Positions 1 through 8,390 of a DNA stretch of 35,701 nucleotides are shown here, in pieces; position 1 is the first letter of the stretch, and the number at the start of each line of letters is the position of its first letter. The translations under genes were made by a program, and so were the position numbers. The notes beneath the pieces were generated by a model that did not search any database, was not told the origin of the DNA, and saw only the letters and a list, made by a program, of their open reading frames with translations. This stretch comes from JAEUNJ01 sp052035955 (lineage in GTDB: Bacteria; Pseudomonadota; Gammaproteobacteria; Burkholderiales; Rhodocyclaceae): positions 1-35,701 of the forward strand of contig JBPOHD010000116.1 of NCBI GenBank assembly GCA_052035955.1. The letters are read 5' to 3'.

Positions 1-428
1 AGCGCCATCCAGAACATCGGCGAGGCATTGGTCTCGACCTTGGCGACGATGGGCGGGTCCACGTCCTTGGGCAGGCGGCGCAGAACCTGGTTGACCTTGG
101 ACTGGACCTCGTTGAAGGCGACGTCGACGTTCTTTTCCAGGCCGAAGGTGATGTTGATCACCGAGACGCCGGGCGAGGAGGTCGACTGGATGTGCTCGAT
201 GCCCGGGACGCTGTTGACGGAACTCTCCAGCAGGTTGGTGACGCTGGCGTCCACGATGTCCGGGTTGGCGCCCTTGAGGGTGGTGGTGACTGAGACCACC
301 GGGAATTCGATGTAGGGCAGGCGGTCCATGCCGATCCGGGTGAAGGAGATCACCCCGAACAGCACCAGCACGGCGTTCAGCATCCAGGCCAGCACATGGC
401 GCCGGATGGACAGTTCCGGCAGGGTCAT
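1..428 (-). CDS. RND efflux permease (AcrB/HAE1 type), N-terminal part only
   Basis: This is the first 142 codons of an inner-membrane resistance-nodulation-division pump; the rest lies outside the window. The protein begins MTLPELSIRRHVLAWMLN, then has the first membrane helix at about residues 12-30, and the periplasmic segment with RLPYIEFPVVSV, PGIEHIQSTSSPGVS and EVQAKVNQVLRRLPKDV, all typical of the AcrB/MexB porter domain. The ATG overlaps the stop of the adaptor gene by four bases (ATGA), so the two are probably translated together. With the adaptor it should form a proton-driven efflux pump that also needs an outer-membrane channel, which is not seen here. The substrate cannot be told from this fragment. 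Confidence 0.93.
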   Translation of the reverse strand, partial: MTLPELSIRRHVLAWMLNAVLVLFGVISFTRIGMDRLPYIEFPVVSVTTTLKGANPDIVDASVTNLLESSVNSVPGIEHIQSTSSPGVSVINITFGLEKNVDVAFNEVQSKVNQVLRRLPKDVDPPIVAKVETNASPMFWMA

Positions 429-1552
429 CTGGCGGCGCCGGCCGGCTTCGCCTGGCCCTTATCCTTGACGTTCACGGTGGCGCCGTCGGTGAGGAAGCCG
501 GCGCCGTCGAGGGCCACCGTGTCGCCCGCCTGGACGCCGCCCAGGATTTCCACCAGGCCGCCGCGCTTGGCGCCGGTCTGCACCGGCTTCTGCCGCGCCT
601 TGCCGTCGACGACCAGATAGACGACCTTGCCGGCCGGACGCAGGACGACGCTTTGCTCGGGCACGGTGAGGGCGTCGGCGCGCCGGGCGATCAGGACGGC
701 GGCATTGACCGTGCCGCCGCCGCGCAGGATGGCGTCCCGATTGTCTATGTCCACCAGGACGTCCAGGTTGCGGCTGCCTTCGACGATGCCCGGCTTGATC
801 TCGGTGATCCGGCCCTCGAACTGGCGTCCCGGCACCTGGGGCGAGGTCATGCGCACGGCCTGTCCGCGCGCCAGTCGCGGCATGGCCGATTCGGGAAAGG
901 GCAGGTGGGCGCGCAGGCGCCGGTTGGAGACGAACTGGAACAGGGGATCGCCGACCTTGACGTAGTCGCCCGGGGAAACGATCTGGGTCTCGATGAAACC
1001 GTCATCAGGGGCGGTGACCCCCGCCTTGCCGACGGCACGGCCGCTCAGGGCGGCCCGGGCCCGGGCCGCCGCGAGCTGCTCGCGCAGGGCGGTGCGCTGG
1101 GCCCGCGCGTCGTCGGCCGCGTTGGGCGACAGGAAGCCCTTCGCCGCGAGTTGTTCCTGGCGCCCCACCAGGGCGTCCTGCTGGGCCAGCAGCGCCTCCA
1201 GGCGCTTCGTCTCGGCCCGGTCCGCCTCGTTCTGCAGGTTCAGGTCCGCCGGGTCGATGGTGGCCAGCAGCTCGCCCCGCCGCACGGCCTTGCCCGTGCC
1301 TGCGGAGACGGAAGCGACCCGGCCGGCCACTTCGGCGCCTATCTTCGGATCGATCAGGGCCTCGAGGGTACCCAGGGTTTCCTCGACGACCTCGAAGCCG
1401 CCGCTCTTCACCTGGGTCACGGTGACGATGGCCGGCGGCGGGCCGGATGCCTTCTTCTCCTCGGGCTTCCGGTCGCAGCCGGAGAGGGCGCCGGCCACCG
1501 CCAGGGCCAGCAGGAGGCCGGCCGATGCCGGCCCGGAGCGGGGTTGAGTCAC
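425..1552 (-). CDS. RND efflux periplasmic adaptor (membrane fusion protein), lipoprotein
   Basis: A 375-residue membrane fusion protein that links an RND permease to an outer-membrane channel. The N-terminus has a signal peptide ending in a lipobox (ALSGC, Cys26), so the protein is probably lipid-anchored in the inner membrane facing the periplasm. It then shows the usual adaptor order: a lipoyl-like half (IDPKIGAEVAGRVASV), an Ala/Arg/Leu-rich alpha hairpin at about 95-155, the second lipoyl half (GVTAPDDGFIE), and a beta-barrel and membrane-proximal region ending in Lys/Gly-rich residues. The start is GTG and overlaps the lysA stop (GTGA); the 3' end overlaps the permease (ATGA). The position directly behind lysA is unusual for an efflux gene. 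Confidence 0.93.
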   Translation of the reverse strand: MTQPRSGPASAGLLLALAVAGALSGCDRKPEEKKASGPPPAIVTVTQVKSGGFEVVEETLGTLEALIDPKIGAEVAGRVASVSAGTGKAVRRGELLATIDPADLNLQNEADRAETKRLEALLAQQDALVGRQEQLAAKGFLSPNAADDARAQRTALREQLAAARARAALSGRAVGKAGVTAPDDGFIETQIVSPGDYVKVGDPLFQFVSNRRLRAHLPFPESAMPRLARGQAVRMTSPQVPGRQFEGRITEIKPGIVEGSRNLDVLVDIDNRDAILRGGGTVNAAVLIARRADALTVPEQSVVLRPAGKVVYLVVDGKARQKPVQTGAKRGGLVEILGGVQAGDTVALDGAGFLTDGATVNVKDKGQAKPAGAAR

Positions 1553-2796
1553 GAAGGCAGGACCGTCTCGCCGGCCATCAGGTCGGCGACGGTCTCGCGG
1601 CGACGGACCAGGTGGAGTTCGCTGCCATCGACCATGACCTCGGCCGCCCGCGGCCGCGAGTTGTAGTTGGAACTCATGGCCATGCCGTAGGCGCCCGCCG
1701 ACAGGACGGCGAGGAGGTCGCCTTCGGCCAGGGCCAGTTCCCGGTCCCGGGCCAGGAAATCGCCGGATTCGCAGATGGGACCGACGATCTCGTAGCGCCG
1801 GACCCCGGCCTTGTCGGGGCCGACCGGGACCACGTCGTGCCAGGCGTCGTAGAGGGCCGGCCGGGCCAGGTCGTTCATGGCGGCGTCGACCACCGCGAAG
1901 CTGCGCTCCGGGCCCGGCTTCAGGGTCTCGACCCGGGTCAGCAGCAGGCCGGCGTTGCCGACCAGCGAGCGGCCGGGTTCGAGCAGCAGGCGTTCACGCC
2001 GGCCGGCGATGGTGACCAGCATGGGCCGCAGGTATTCGGCGACCGGAAGCGTGGCCTCGTCGCGGTAGCGGATGCCCATGCCGCCCCCCAGGTCCAGGTG
2101 CGCGAGGCCGATTCCCTCGGCACCCAGGGCGTCCACCAGGGCGAGGATCCGGGTGGCCGCCTCGGCGGCCGGGGCCGGATCGAGGAGTTGGGATCCGATG
2201 TGGCAGGCGATGCCGCGGATGTCCAGATTCGCCATTCCCCTGGCCCGGCGATAGAGGGCCAGGGCCTGGTCGTAGGGAATGCCGAACTTGCTGGTCTTCA
2301 GGCCCGTCGAGATGTAGGGGTGGGTCTTCGGATCGACGTCGGGATTGACCCGCAGGGCGATGGGCGCGCGCCGCCCGAGTTCCCGGGCCACGCCGTCCAG
2401 GCGTTCGAGCTCGGCCTCGGATTCGACGTTGAAGCAGAGGATCCCCTTCTCGATGGCCAGCCGCATCTCGGCCACCGTCTTGCCGACCCCGGAGAAGACG
2501 ACCTTGCCGGGATCGCCCCCGGCCGCCACGACGCGCTGCAGTTCCCCGCCGGACACGATGTCGAAGCCTGCCCCGAGGCGGGCGAACACGCCGAGGAGGC
2601 CGAGGTTCGAGTTGGCCTTGACGGCATAGCAGACCAGGGCCTCGCGGCCGGCCACGGCGTCGCGGTAGGCCTGGAAGGCGGCGGTCAGGGCCGCCCGTGA
2701 ATAGACGTAGCAGGGCGTGCCGAAGCGCCGGGCGATCTCGCGCAGGGGAACGCCTTCGGCGTACAGCTCCCCGTCGACGCGTTGGAAGGGGCTCAC
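1549..2796 (-). CDS. lysA: Diaminopimelate decarboxylase
   Basis: Catalyses the last step of lysine synthesis, removing CO2 from meso-diaminopimelate; PLP-dependent and cytoplasmic. At 415 residues it has family length. Visible motifs are the PLP lysine in CYAVKANSN (Lys60), HIGSQL, the glycine-rich phosphate loop GGGMGIRY, EPGRSLVGNAG, the catalytic-cysteine region ICESGDFLARDR, and the C-terminal GAYGMAMSSNYN. The start is GTG and overlaps the stop of lptM (GTGA), a conserved lptM-lysA arrangement. The 3' end overlaps the RND adaptor start, tying a housekeeping biosynthetic gene to an efflux pair. Confidence 0.97.
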   Translation of the reverse strand: MSPFQRVDGELYAEGVPLREIARRFGTPCYVYSRAALTAAFQAYRDAVAGREALVCYAVKANSNLGLLGVFARLGAGFDIVSGGELQRVVAAGGDPGKVVFSGVGKTVAEMRLAIEKGILCFNVESEAELERLDGVARELGRRAPIALRVNPDVDPKTHPYISTGLKTSKFGIPYDQALALYRRARGMANLDIRGIACHIGSQLLDPAPAAEAATRILALVDALGAEGIGLAHLDLGGGMGIRYRDEATLPVAEYLRPMLVTIAGRRERLLLEPGRSLVGNAGLLLTRVETLKPGPERSFAVVDAAMNDLARPALYDAWHDVVPVGPDKAGVRRYEIVGPICESGDFLARDRELALAEGDLLAVLSAGAYGMAMSSNYNSRPRAAEVMVDGSELHLVRRRETVADLMAGETVLPS

Positions 2797-2969
2797 CGGG
2801 CCGACTCCCGCGGGGCTTTGCTGCCATAATCGGCGCCTTCCGGCACTGCCGCCGGAGCGGTCGCCGGGGGCTTGGGCGCCTCGGGCCGCGGGGGGAGGGT
2901 CAGGGGACCGCGCGTGCCGCAGGCTGCGGCGAGCAACAGGGGGCAGAGCAGCGTCAGGAGCGGGCGCAT
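2793..2969 (-). CDS. lptM: LptM (YifL-like) small lipoprotein
   Basis: A 58-residue protein translated by hand from the minus strand. It has a hydrophobic leader with a cysteine at position 17 followed by CGTRGPLTLPPRPE, which matches the family signature of a lipid-modified Cys-Gly, a basic residue, then Gly-Pro-Leu and a Pro-rich tail. In E. coli LptM is an outer-membrane lipoprotein that assists maturation of the LptD lipopolysaccharide translocon. The residues before the cysteine (LAAAC) are a loose lipobox, with Ala rather than Leu at -3. The stop overlaps the lysA GTG. Placement next to lysA and divergent from cyaY is the known context of this family and supports the call despite the short length. 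Confidence 0.88.
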   Translation of the reverse strand: MRPLLTLLCPLLLAAACGTRGPLTLPPRPEAPKPPATAPAAVPEGADYGSKAPRESAR

Positions 2970-3016
2970 GGGTCTCGGAAAGCCGGGAAAACGGCAGATG
3001 CTAACACGGGGAAAAC
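2970..3016. promoter_or_regulatory. Divergent lptM/cyaY intergenic region
   Basis: A 47-base gap between two divergent start codons must hold at least part of the promoters for both directions. A purine-rich GGGGAAAA just before the cyaY ATG at 3017 is a plausible ribosome binding site. I could not pick out convincing -35/-10 pairs in either direction. Confidence 0.4.
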
Positions 3017-3337
3017 ATGGAAGAACGTGAGTTCAACGCGGCGGCCGACGCCATGCTGGCGCGCCTCGAGGCGGCTCTCGAAGCCGCTTCGGGAGACGGC
3101 TTCGATTTCGAGATCGCCCCCGGCGGGGTGATCGAGATCGAATTCGACGACGGCAGCAAGATCATCGTCAATCGGCATACGGCCGCGCGGGAGATCTGGG
3201 TCGCGGCCCGATCCGGCGGTTTCCATTTCCGCCCCGAGGCCGGGAAATGGCTTGGCACCCGGGACGGTGCCGAACTGCTGGAAGCGCTGTCCCGCTGCGT
3301 TTCGGAACAGGCGGGCCGGCGGGTCGTCCTCGCTTAG
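3017..3337 (+). CDS. cyaY: Iron donor protein CyaY (bacterial frataxin)
   Basis: A 106-residue frataxin homologue that binds iron and modulates iron-sulfur cluster assembly by the IscS/IscU complex in the cytoplasm. The length is typical. It has an acidic first helix (MEEREFNAAADAMLARLE), the acidic strand EIEFDDGSKIIVNRH, the conserved REIWVAA with its tryptophan, and GGFHF followed by W. It is divergent from lptM-lysA and convergent with mrcA, a neighbourhood conserved in many beta- and gammaproteobacteria. Confidence 0.95.
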   Translation: MEEREFNAAADAMLARLEAALEAASGDGFDFEIAPGGVIEIEFDDGSKIIVNRHTAAREIWVAARSGGFHFRPEAGKWLGTRDGAELLEALSRCVSEQAGRRVVLA

Positions 3338-3348
3338 CGGCGCCAATG

Positions 3349-3369
3349 CCGGGCCGGGATCCGGCCCGG
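3349..3369. terminator. GC-rich perfect hairpin between convergent cyaY and mrcA
   Basis: CCGGGCCGG (3349-3357) and CCGGCCCGG (3361-3369) form a 9-base-pair perfect stem with the 3-base loop GAT. It lies just after the cyaY stop and 26 bases past the mrcA stop, so it could end transcripts from both sides. No T-run follows on either strand, so it is not a classical intrinsic terminator; it may block readthrough or protect 3' ends. Confidence 0.45.
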
Positions 3370-3394
3370 GCGGTCGAGGCGTCCCGTCAGGCGC

Positions 3395-5875
3395 TCAGTT
3401 GCCGGGCTTCCTGTCGGCGGGCTTTTCCGGGGCCTTCTCGGCCGGCCGGTCCGCCGGCTTGTCGCTGCCCTTGGCGGCGGCCTCCGGTGCCTTGGCGGGG
3501 GTGGCCGGCGACTTCTCGACGGGCTTGGGAGCGGCCTCGCTGACCGGGGCCGGCGCCTGCTCCGCCGGTGATTCGGCCTCGGAGTCCGCCGTCGGCAGGT
3601 GCTCCTTGTACATGAATTCGCGGACGGTCTTGCCGCCGGGTTCCGTGGCGCCCACGGAGACGAGTCCCTCGGGCGGCTCCATGTAGCTTTCCGGAATGCC
3701 CTTGAGGGCCTTTTCCATGTAGGCGATCCAGATTGGAAGGGCGGCGAAGCCGCCGGTTTCCCCGTTGCCCAGGCGCTTGGGCTGGTCGAAACCTATCCAG
3801 GCCACCGCCGCCAGGGTCGGCTGGTAACCGCAGAACCAGGCGTCCACGTAGTCGTTCGTGGTCCCGGTCTTGCCGGCCAGGTCGCCCCGCTTGAGGGCCG
3901 CCCCGGCCCGGGCGGCGGTCCCCCGGCGGACCACGTCGTGCATCATGCTGTCCATCAGGTAGCCATTGCGCGGGTCGATCGCGCGCAGGTTCTCGTCGCC
4001 GGCCACCTGGGGGGTGAACTCGGCGACCACGATTCCCTTGTCGTCGAGGATCTGCCTGACCACGAAAGGTTCGATCCGGTAGCCGCCGTTTGCGAAGACC
4101 GAATAGGCAGCCAGCTGCTGCCACGGCGTGACGGAGCCGGCGCCCAGGGCCATGGTCAGGTAGGGCGGGTGCTTCTCCGCGTCGAATCCGAAGCGGGTGA
4201 CGTAGTCCTGGGCGAAGTGGGTGCCGATGGATTTCAGCAGCCGGATCGACACCATGTTCTTGGACTTGGCCAGGGCGGTTCGCAGGGACATGGGCCCTTC
4301 GTACTTGCCGTCGTAGTTCTTGGGTTCCCAGGCCTGGGAACCGGTTTCGGCGGCCGAGATCACGATCGGTTCGTCGGGGATCACGGACGCGGGCGTGTAG
4401 CCCTTCTCGAGGGCCGCCGAATAGATGAAGGGCTTGAAGCTCGAACCCGGCTGCCGCCAGGCCTGGGTGGCGTGGTTGAACTTGTTGCGGTTGAAATCGA
4501 AGCCGCCGATCAGGGCCCGGACGGCGCCATCGATGGGGCTGGCGGCGACGAAGGCCGCTTCGACCTCGGGCAACTGGAGGATCTGCCAGGCCCCTTTTTC
4601 GTCCTTGGCCACCCGGACGACGGCGCCCCGGCGCACCCGCTTGTTGGCCGGCGCCTTGTCGTCGAGCATCCGCGCGGCGAACTTGAGTCCATCGCCGGAT
4701 ACGGTGGCGGTTTCGCCGCCCCGCAGGTAGACCTTGACCTGCTTCGGATTCGCGTCGAGGACGATGGCGGCCCGCAGGTCGTCGGAATCGTCGAAATCGC
4801 CGATCGCTTCCTCCAGGGCCTCGTCGCTCGCGTTGCCGTTGGGAAACACTTCCTGAGCATCGACGTAGGCCTCGGCCCCCCGGTAGCCGTGGCGCCGGTC
4901 GTAATCAACGACGCCCTTCCGCAGGGCGGCGTAGGCCGTCGCCTGGTCGGCCTTGAGGATGGTCGTGACGACGCGGAAGCCGCGCGTGTAGGTTTCCTCC
5001 CGAAACCGCTCGAACACGATCTGGCGCGCCATCTCGGCCACGTACTCGGCCTTCACGCCGTAGTCGTTCACGTCCCGGCGGACCGACAGGGTCTCCTTCT
5101 CGGCGGCCGCGTACTGCTGCTCGTTGATGAAGCCGAGTTCCTTCATCCGGCGCAGGACGTAGAGCTGGCGCAGGCGGGCGCGCTTCGGGTTGGCAACGGG
5201 GTTGAAGGACGAGGGAGCCTTGGGCAGCCCGGCCAGCATGGCCGCCTCGGCGACGGTGATGTCCTTGAGGGGCTTGCCGAAGTAGTTCTGGGCCGCGGCC
5301 GAGAAGCCGTAGGCCCGCTGGCCGAGGAAAATCTGGTTGATGTATATCTGGAGTATCTCGTCCTTGCTGAGGTTGTTCTCGATCTTGAACGACAGCAAAG
5401 CCTCGTAGACTTTGCGGGACAGGGTCTTTTCGCTGGAAAGGAAGAAGTTCCGCGCCACCTGCATGGTGATGGTCGAGGCGCCCTGCTGCCGGCCGCCGCT
5501 GGTGAAGTTCGACCAGGCGGCCCGCAGGATGCCGAGGGTGTCGATCCCGGGGTGCTGGTAGAAGCGCTCGTCCTCCGCCGCCAGGATGGCCTGCTTCAGG
5601 GCCGCCGGTACTTCCTGGATGCGGACGACCGTACGCCGCTCCTCGCCGAATTCGCCGATCAGGTGGCCGTCGGCCGTGTAGACCCGCAAGGGGATCTTGG
5701 GCTGGTAGTCGGTCAGGATCTCCAGGGAAGGCAGTTGCGGATAGGCCAGGATGACCACGATGCCGACGAGGGCGAGGGCGACCAGGATCAGCCCGAGCAG
5801 GAAGAGCACGGGGTAGAGTAACCAGCGCAGGACGGAGGGCAAGGTAGGCTCGGAAAGCGGGGCAGGGCGGCGCAT
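3395..5875 (-). CDS. mrcA: Penicillin-binding protein 1A (bifunctional glycosyltransferase/transpeptidase)
   Basis: Class A PBP that polymerises lipid II and cross-links peptidoglycan, anchored in the inner membrane and acting in the periplasm. From the ATG at 5875 it has 826 residues: one membrane helix at about 19-44, a GT51 domain with the catalytic-glutamate motif EDERFYQHPG (101-110) and QGASTITMQVARN, an inserted OB-like region, then a transpeptidase with SSFK (Ser478-Lys481), SKN and KTGT (669-672). The C-terminal ~70 residues are a low-complexity Pro/Ala/Lys tail. An in-frame TTG at 5902 would add nine residues, but the ATG fits the family better. It is divergent from pilM, the common ponA-pil neighbourhood. 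Confidence 0.96.
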   Translation of the reverse strand: MRRPAPLSEPTLPSVLRWLLYPVLFLLGLILVALALVGIVVILAYPQLPSLEILTDYQPKIPLRVYTADGHLIGEFGEERRTVVRIQEVPAALKQAILAAEDERFYQHPGIDTLGILRAAWSNFTSGGRQQGASTITMQVARNFFLSSEKTLSRKVYEALLSFKIENNLSKDEILQIYINQIFLGQRAYGFSAAAQNYFGKPLKDITVAEAAMLAGLPKAPSSFNPVANPKRARLRQLYVLRRMKELGFINEQQYAAAEKETLSVRRDVNDYGVKAEYVAEMARQIVFERFREETYTRGFRVVTTILKADQATAYAALRKGVVDYDRRHGYRGAEAYVDAQEVFPNGNASDEALEEAIGDFDDSDDLRAAIVLDANPKQVKVYLRGGETATVSGDGLKFAARMLDDKAPANKRVRRGAVVRVAKDEKGAWQILQLPEVEAAFVAASPIDGAVRALIGGFDFNRNKFNHATQAWRQPGSSFKPFIYSAALEKGYTPASVIPDEPIVISAAETGSQAWEPKNYDGKYEGPMSLRTALAKSKNMVSIRLLKSIGTHFAQDYVTRFGFDAEKHPPYLTMALGAGSVTPWQQLAAYSVFANGGYRIEPFVVRQILDDKGIVVAEFTPQVAGDENLRAIDPRNGYLMDSMMHDVVRRGTAARAGAALKRGDLAGKTGTTNDYVDAWFCGYQPTLAAVAWIGFDQPKRLGNGETGGFAALPIWIAYMEKALKGIPESYMEPPEGLVSVGATEPGGKTVREFMYKEHLPTADSEAESPAEQAPAPVSEAAPKPVEKSPATPAKAPEAAAKGSDKPADRPAEKAPEKPADRKPGN

Positions 5876-5939
5876 TATAGTCCGCCCGGGCGAACGGCCC
5901 AATCAGGGCCGTTTCAGGGGGTGCCCTAAAAGAATTTGC

Positions 5940-5968
5940 TTTACAGCCGATATAGTTGCTGCTAGCAT
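5940..5968 (+). promoter_or_regulatory. Sigma70-like promoter of the pilMNOPQ operon
   Basis: TTTACA (5940-5945, five of six consensus bases) and TAGCAT (5963-5968, four of six) are separated by exactly 17 bases, in an AT-rich stretch unlike the surrounding genes. Transcription would start near 5975, about 48 bases before the pilM start codon. It was found by eye only. Confidence 0.55.
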
Positions 5969-6022
5969 CTGAAGTAAATTATCCATAGTGCGTCTAACGC
6001 AAGATTTCAAAAGGAAAATTCC

Positions 6023-7102
6023 TTGCAGATCGATCTCTCGATCTTTAACCCTAAGGCCCGACCCCTGATCGGGCTCGACATCAGTTCGTCCTCGATCAAG
6101 ATGGTCGAGCTGGCGGACGGGGGTAAGGGGAGCCGCCGAATCGATCGTTACGCGATCGAGCCCCTGCCGCGGGATGCCGTCCTGGACGGCAACATTGCCA
6201 ATCTCGAGGCCGTGGCCGAGGCGGTGAAGCGAGGCTGGAAACGCCTCGGTTCCTCCACCAAGTACGTGGCCATGGCCCTGCCGACGGCGGCGGTGATCAC
6301 CAAGAAGATCATCCTTCCGGCCAATCTCCAGGAACAGGAGATGGAAGTGCAGGTGGAGTCCGAGGCCAACCAGTACATTCCCTTCGCCCTCGAGGAGGTG
6401 AACCTGGACTTCCAGATCGTCGGGCCGGCGCCGTCGAGTCCGGACGAGGTCGAGGTGCTGATCGCGGCGTCCCGCAAGGAAAAGGTCGAGGACCGTGTCG
6501 CCTGCGCCGAGGCAGCCGGGCTGCGGCCGGTGGTGATGGACGTCGAGTCCTATGCCGCCCAGGCGGCGTTCGAACTGGTCGAAAAGCAACTGCCCGACGA
6601 AGGTAAGAACCAGATCATCGCGCTGGTCGACGTGGGCGCCAACGTGATGAACGTGACCGTCATCCGCAACGACCAGCCGGTCTATACCCGGGAACAGGCC
6701 TTCGGCGGCAGCCAGCTGACCCAGGACATCGTCCGCGCCTACGGCATGAGCAACGAGGAGGCGGAGGCCGCCAAGCGCACGAATTCCCTGCCGGAGAACT
6801 ACGAGGCGGAGATCCTTTCCCCGTTCATGGACAACCTGGCCCTGGAGGTTTCCCGGGCCCTGCAGTTCTTCTTCACTTCGACCCAGTACAACGAGGTGAA
6901 TCACATCGTCCTGGCCGGCGGTTGCGCGGTGATCCAGGGATTGGACGACGTGGTGTCGGGGCGGACCCAGGTCAATACGATCGTCGCCAATCCCTTCGTT
7001 AACATGGTCCCGTCCTCGCGCATCCGTCCGAAAAACCTCGTGGCGGATGCCCCGTCCCTGCTCGTGGCCTGCGGCCTTGCCTTGCGGAGGTTCGATCAGT
7101 GA
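6023..7102 (+). CDS. pilM: Type IV pilus inner-membrane alignment protein PilM
   Basis: A 359-residue actin-like ATPase on the cytoplasmic face of the type IVa pilus alignment subcomplex, which binds the N-terminal tail of PilN. Actin-fold motifs are visible: GLDISSSSIKMVEL near the N-terminus, ALVDVGANVMNVTVI (phosphate 2 region) and HIVLAGGCAVIQGL (adenosine region). The start is TTG at 6023, supported by AAGGAA at 6011-6016 with six bases of spacing and by the conserved N-terminal sequence. Its stop overlaps the GTG of pilN (GTGA), making it the first gene of a tightly coupled pilMNOPQ operon. Confidence 0.97.
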   Translation: MQIDLSIFNPKARPLIGLDISSSSIKMVELADGGKGSRRIDRYAIEPLPRDAVLDGNIANLEAVAEAVKRGWKRLGSSTKYVAMALPTAAVITKKIILPANLQEQEMEVQVESEANQYIPFALEEVNLDFQIVGPAPSSPDEVEVLIAASRKEKVEDRVACAEAAGLRPVVMDVESYAAQAAFELVEKQLPDEGKNQIIALVDVGANVMNVTVIRNDQPVYTREQAFGGSQLTQDIVRAYGMSNEEAEAAKRTNSLPENYEAEILSPFMDNLALEVSRALQFFFTSTQYNEVNHIVLAGGCAVIQGLDDVVSGRTQVNTIVANPFVNMVPSSRIRPKNLVADAPSLLVACGLALRRFDQ

Positions 7103-7707
7103 TCCGCATCAACCTGCTCCCGCATCGGGAGGAAAAGAGGAAGGCCAGGCGACAACAGTTCTACGCCCTGGGGGGGCTGATCGCGGTCCTTGCCGGCGTC
7201 ATCTGGTTCCTTGGCTATACGGTCATCAACGGTTACATCGCCGGGCAGGAGGAAAAGAACAGCTTCCTCAAGAAGGAAATCGCCGGGCTCGACAAGGAGA
7301 TCGACGAGATCAAGCGCCTCAAGGAGCAGACGGACTCCCTCCTTTCCCGCAAGCGGATCATCGAGGCGCTGCAGGCCAATCGCACTGAAACGGTTCACCT
7401 CTTCAACGAATTGGCGCGGCAGACTCCGGAAGGCGTGTTCATCAAGACCTTGAAGCAGCAGGGCGGGAAGATTTCCATCGCCGGCTATGCCCAGTCGAAT
7501 GCCCGCGTCTCGACGCTGATGCGGGACCTGGAGGCATCGCCGCTCCTCGAAAAGCCCGACTTGCAGGAGATCAAGGCGACGACGGTGAATAACCGCCGGA
7601 TGGCGGAATTCTCGCTGAACGTCATGATCACCCGACAGACCGTCGAGGACGACAAGAAGGGCGGTACCCGACCGGGTGCCGCAGCGCCCGCCGGAGGCAA
7701 GAAATGA
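7099..7707 (+). CDS. pilN: Type IV pilus biogenesis protein PilN
   Basis: A 202-residue bitopic inner-membrane protein of the alignment subcomplex. The cytoplasmic tail carries the conserved IRINLLPHREEKR, the PilM-binding motif; a single membrane helix follows at about 23-43, then a charged coiled coil (about 50-85) and the periplasmic ferredoxin-like domain that pairs with PilO. The C-terminal tail is Gly/Ala/Lys-rich. It overlaps pilM (GTGA) and pilO (ATGA). The GTG start is fixed by the INLLP motif. Confidence 0.96.
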   Translation: MIRINLLPHREEKRKARRQQFYALGGLIAVLAGVIWFLGYTVINGYIAGQEEKNSFLKKEIAGLDKEIDEIKRLKEQTDSLLSRKRIIEALQANRTETVHLFNELARQTPEGVFIKTLKQQGGKISIAGYAQSNARVSTLMRDLEASPLLEKPDLQEIKATTVNNRRMAEFSLNVMITRQTVEDDKKGGTRPGAAAPAGGKK

Positions 7708-8390
7708 AGGCGCCGACCCTGCCCAAGATCGCCGTGCCGAAGATCGATTTCTCGTCGGTCGTCAACGAATTCAAGACCCTCGACCCCAAGGACCCGGGCC
7801 TGTGGCCCCTGTTCCCGCGCATCGTGGTGTTGCTGGCCGGCCTCGCCGTGCTGCTCCTGGCCGGCTGGTGGTTCGGCTGGAATCCCCAGATGGAGGAACT
7901 CAAGGCCAAGGAAGAGCAGGAGAACAAGCTCAAGGAGGAGTGGCTCAACAAGAAGAAGCAGGCCGTCAATCTGGAAGAGCACAAGAAACAGCTCGCCGAG
8001 ATCGACCGCTCCTTCGGCGCCCTCCTGAAGCAGTTGCCGAACAAGGCCGAGATGGAATCCCTGCTCATCGAGATCAACCAGGCCGGCCTTGGGCGGGGAC
8101 TCCAGTTCGAGTTGTTCAAGCCGGGCGCCGAGGCGACGAAGGACTTCTACGCCGAGATGCCGATCACCGTCAAGCTCACCGGCGGCTACCACGATCTTGG
8201 CGCCTTTGCCGGAGACGTCGCCAAGATGTCGCGCATCGTCACCCTCAACGACATCGACATCACCGTCACCAAGGACGGCGTGCTCAGCATGTCCACCGTC
8301 GCGAAGACCTTCCGCTACCTCGACGAGGAGGAAGTGGCCAGGCAGAAGAAGGAAAAGGCGGCCAAGGCGAAGGGCGGAGGCGCGAAATGA
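7704..8390 (+). CDS. pilO: Type IV pilus biogenesis protein PilO
   Basis: A 228-residue partner of PilN. It has a short cytoplasmic N-terminus, one membrane helix at about 35-57 (IVVLLAGLAVLLLAGWWFGW), a strongly charged coiled coil to about 100, and the periplasmic core with QAGLGRGLQFELFKPG and YHDLGAFAGDVAKMSRIVTL, the classical PilO signature. The tail is Lys/Ala-rich. The gene overlaps pilN and pilP by ATGA, so stoichiometric translation with its dimer partner is likely. Confidence 0.96.
   Translation: MKAPTLPKIAVPKIDFSSVVNEFKTLDPKDPGLWPLFPRIVVLLAGLAVLLLAGWWFGWNPQMEELKAKEEQENKLKEEWLNKKKQAVNLEEHKKQLAEIDRSFGALLKQLPNKAEMESLLIEINQAGLGRGLQFELFKPGAEATKDFYAEMPITVKLTGGYHDLGAFAGDVAKMSRIVTLNDIDITVTKDGVLSMSTVAKTFRYLDEEEVARQKKEKAAKAKGGGAK

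Noticed and set aside
3599..5821. 740-codon open frame opposite mrcA
   Set aside because: Antisense shadow of the PBP1A gene; Gly/Asp/Val-rich product with no fold signature, and mrcA itself carries all catalytic motifs.
5873..5902. Upstream TTG start for mrcA, adding nine residues
   Set aside because: The ATG at 5875 is the better start: family N-termini begin shortly before the membrane helix, and TTG has no good ribosome binding site.
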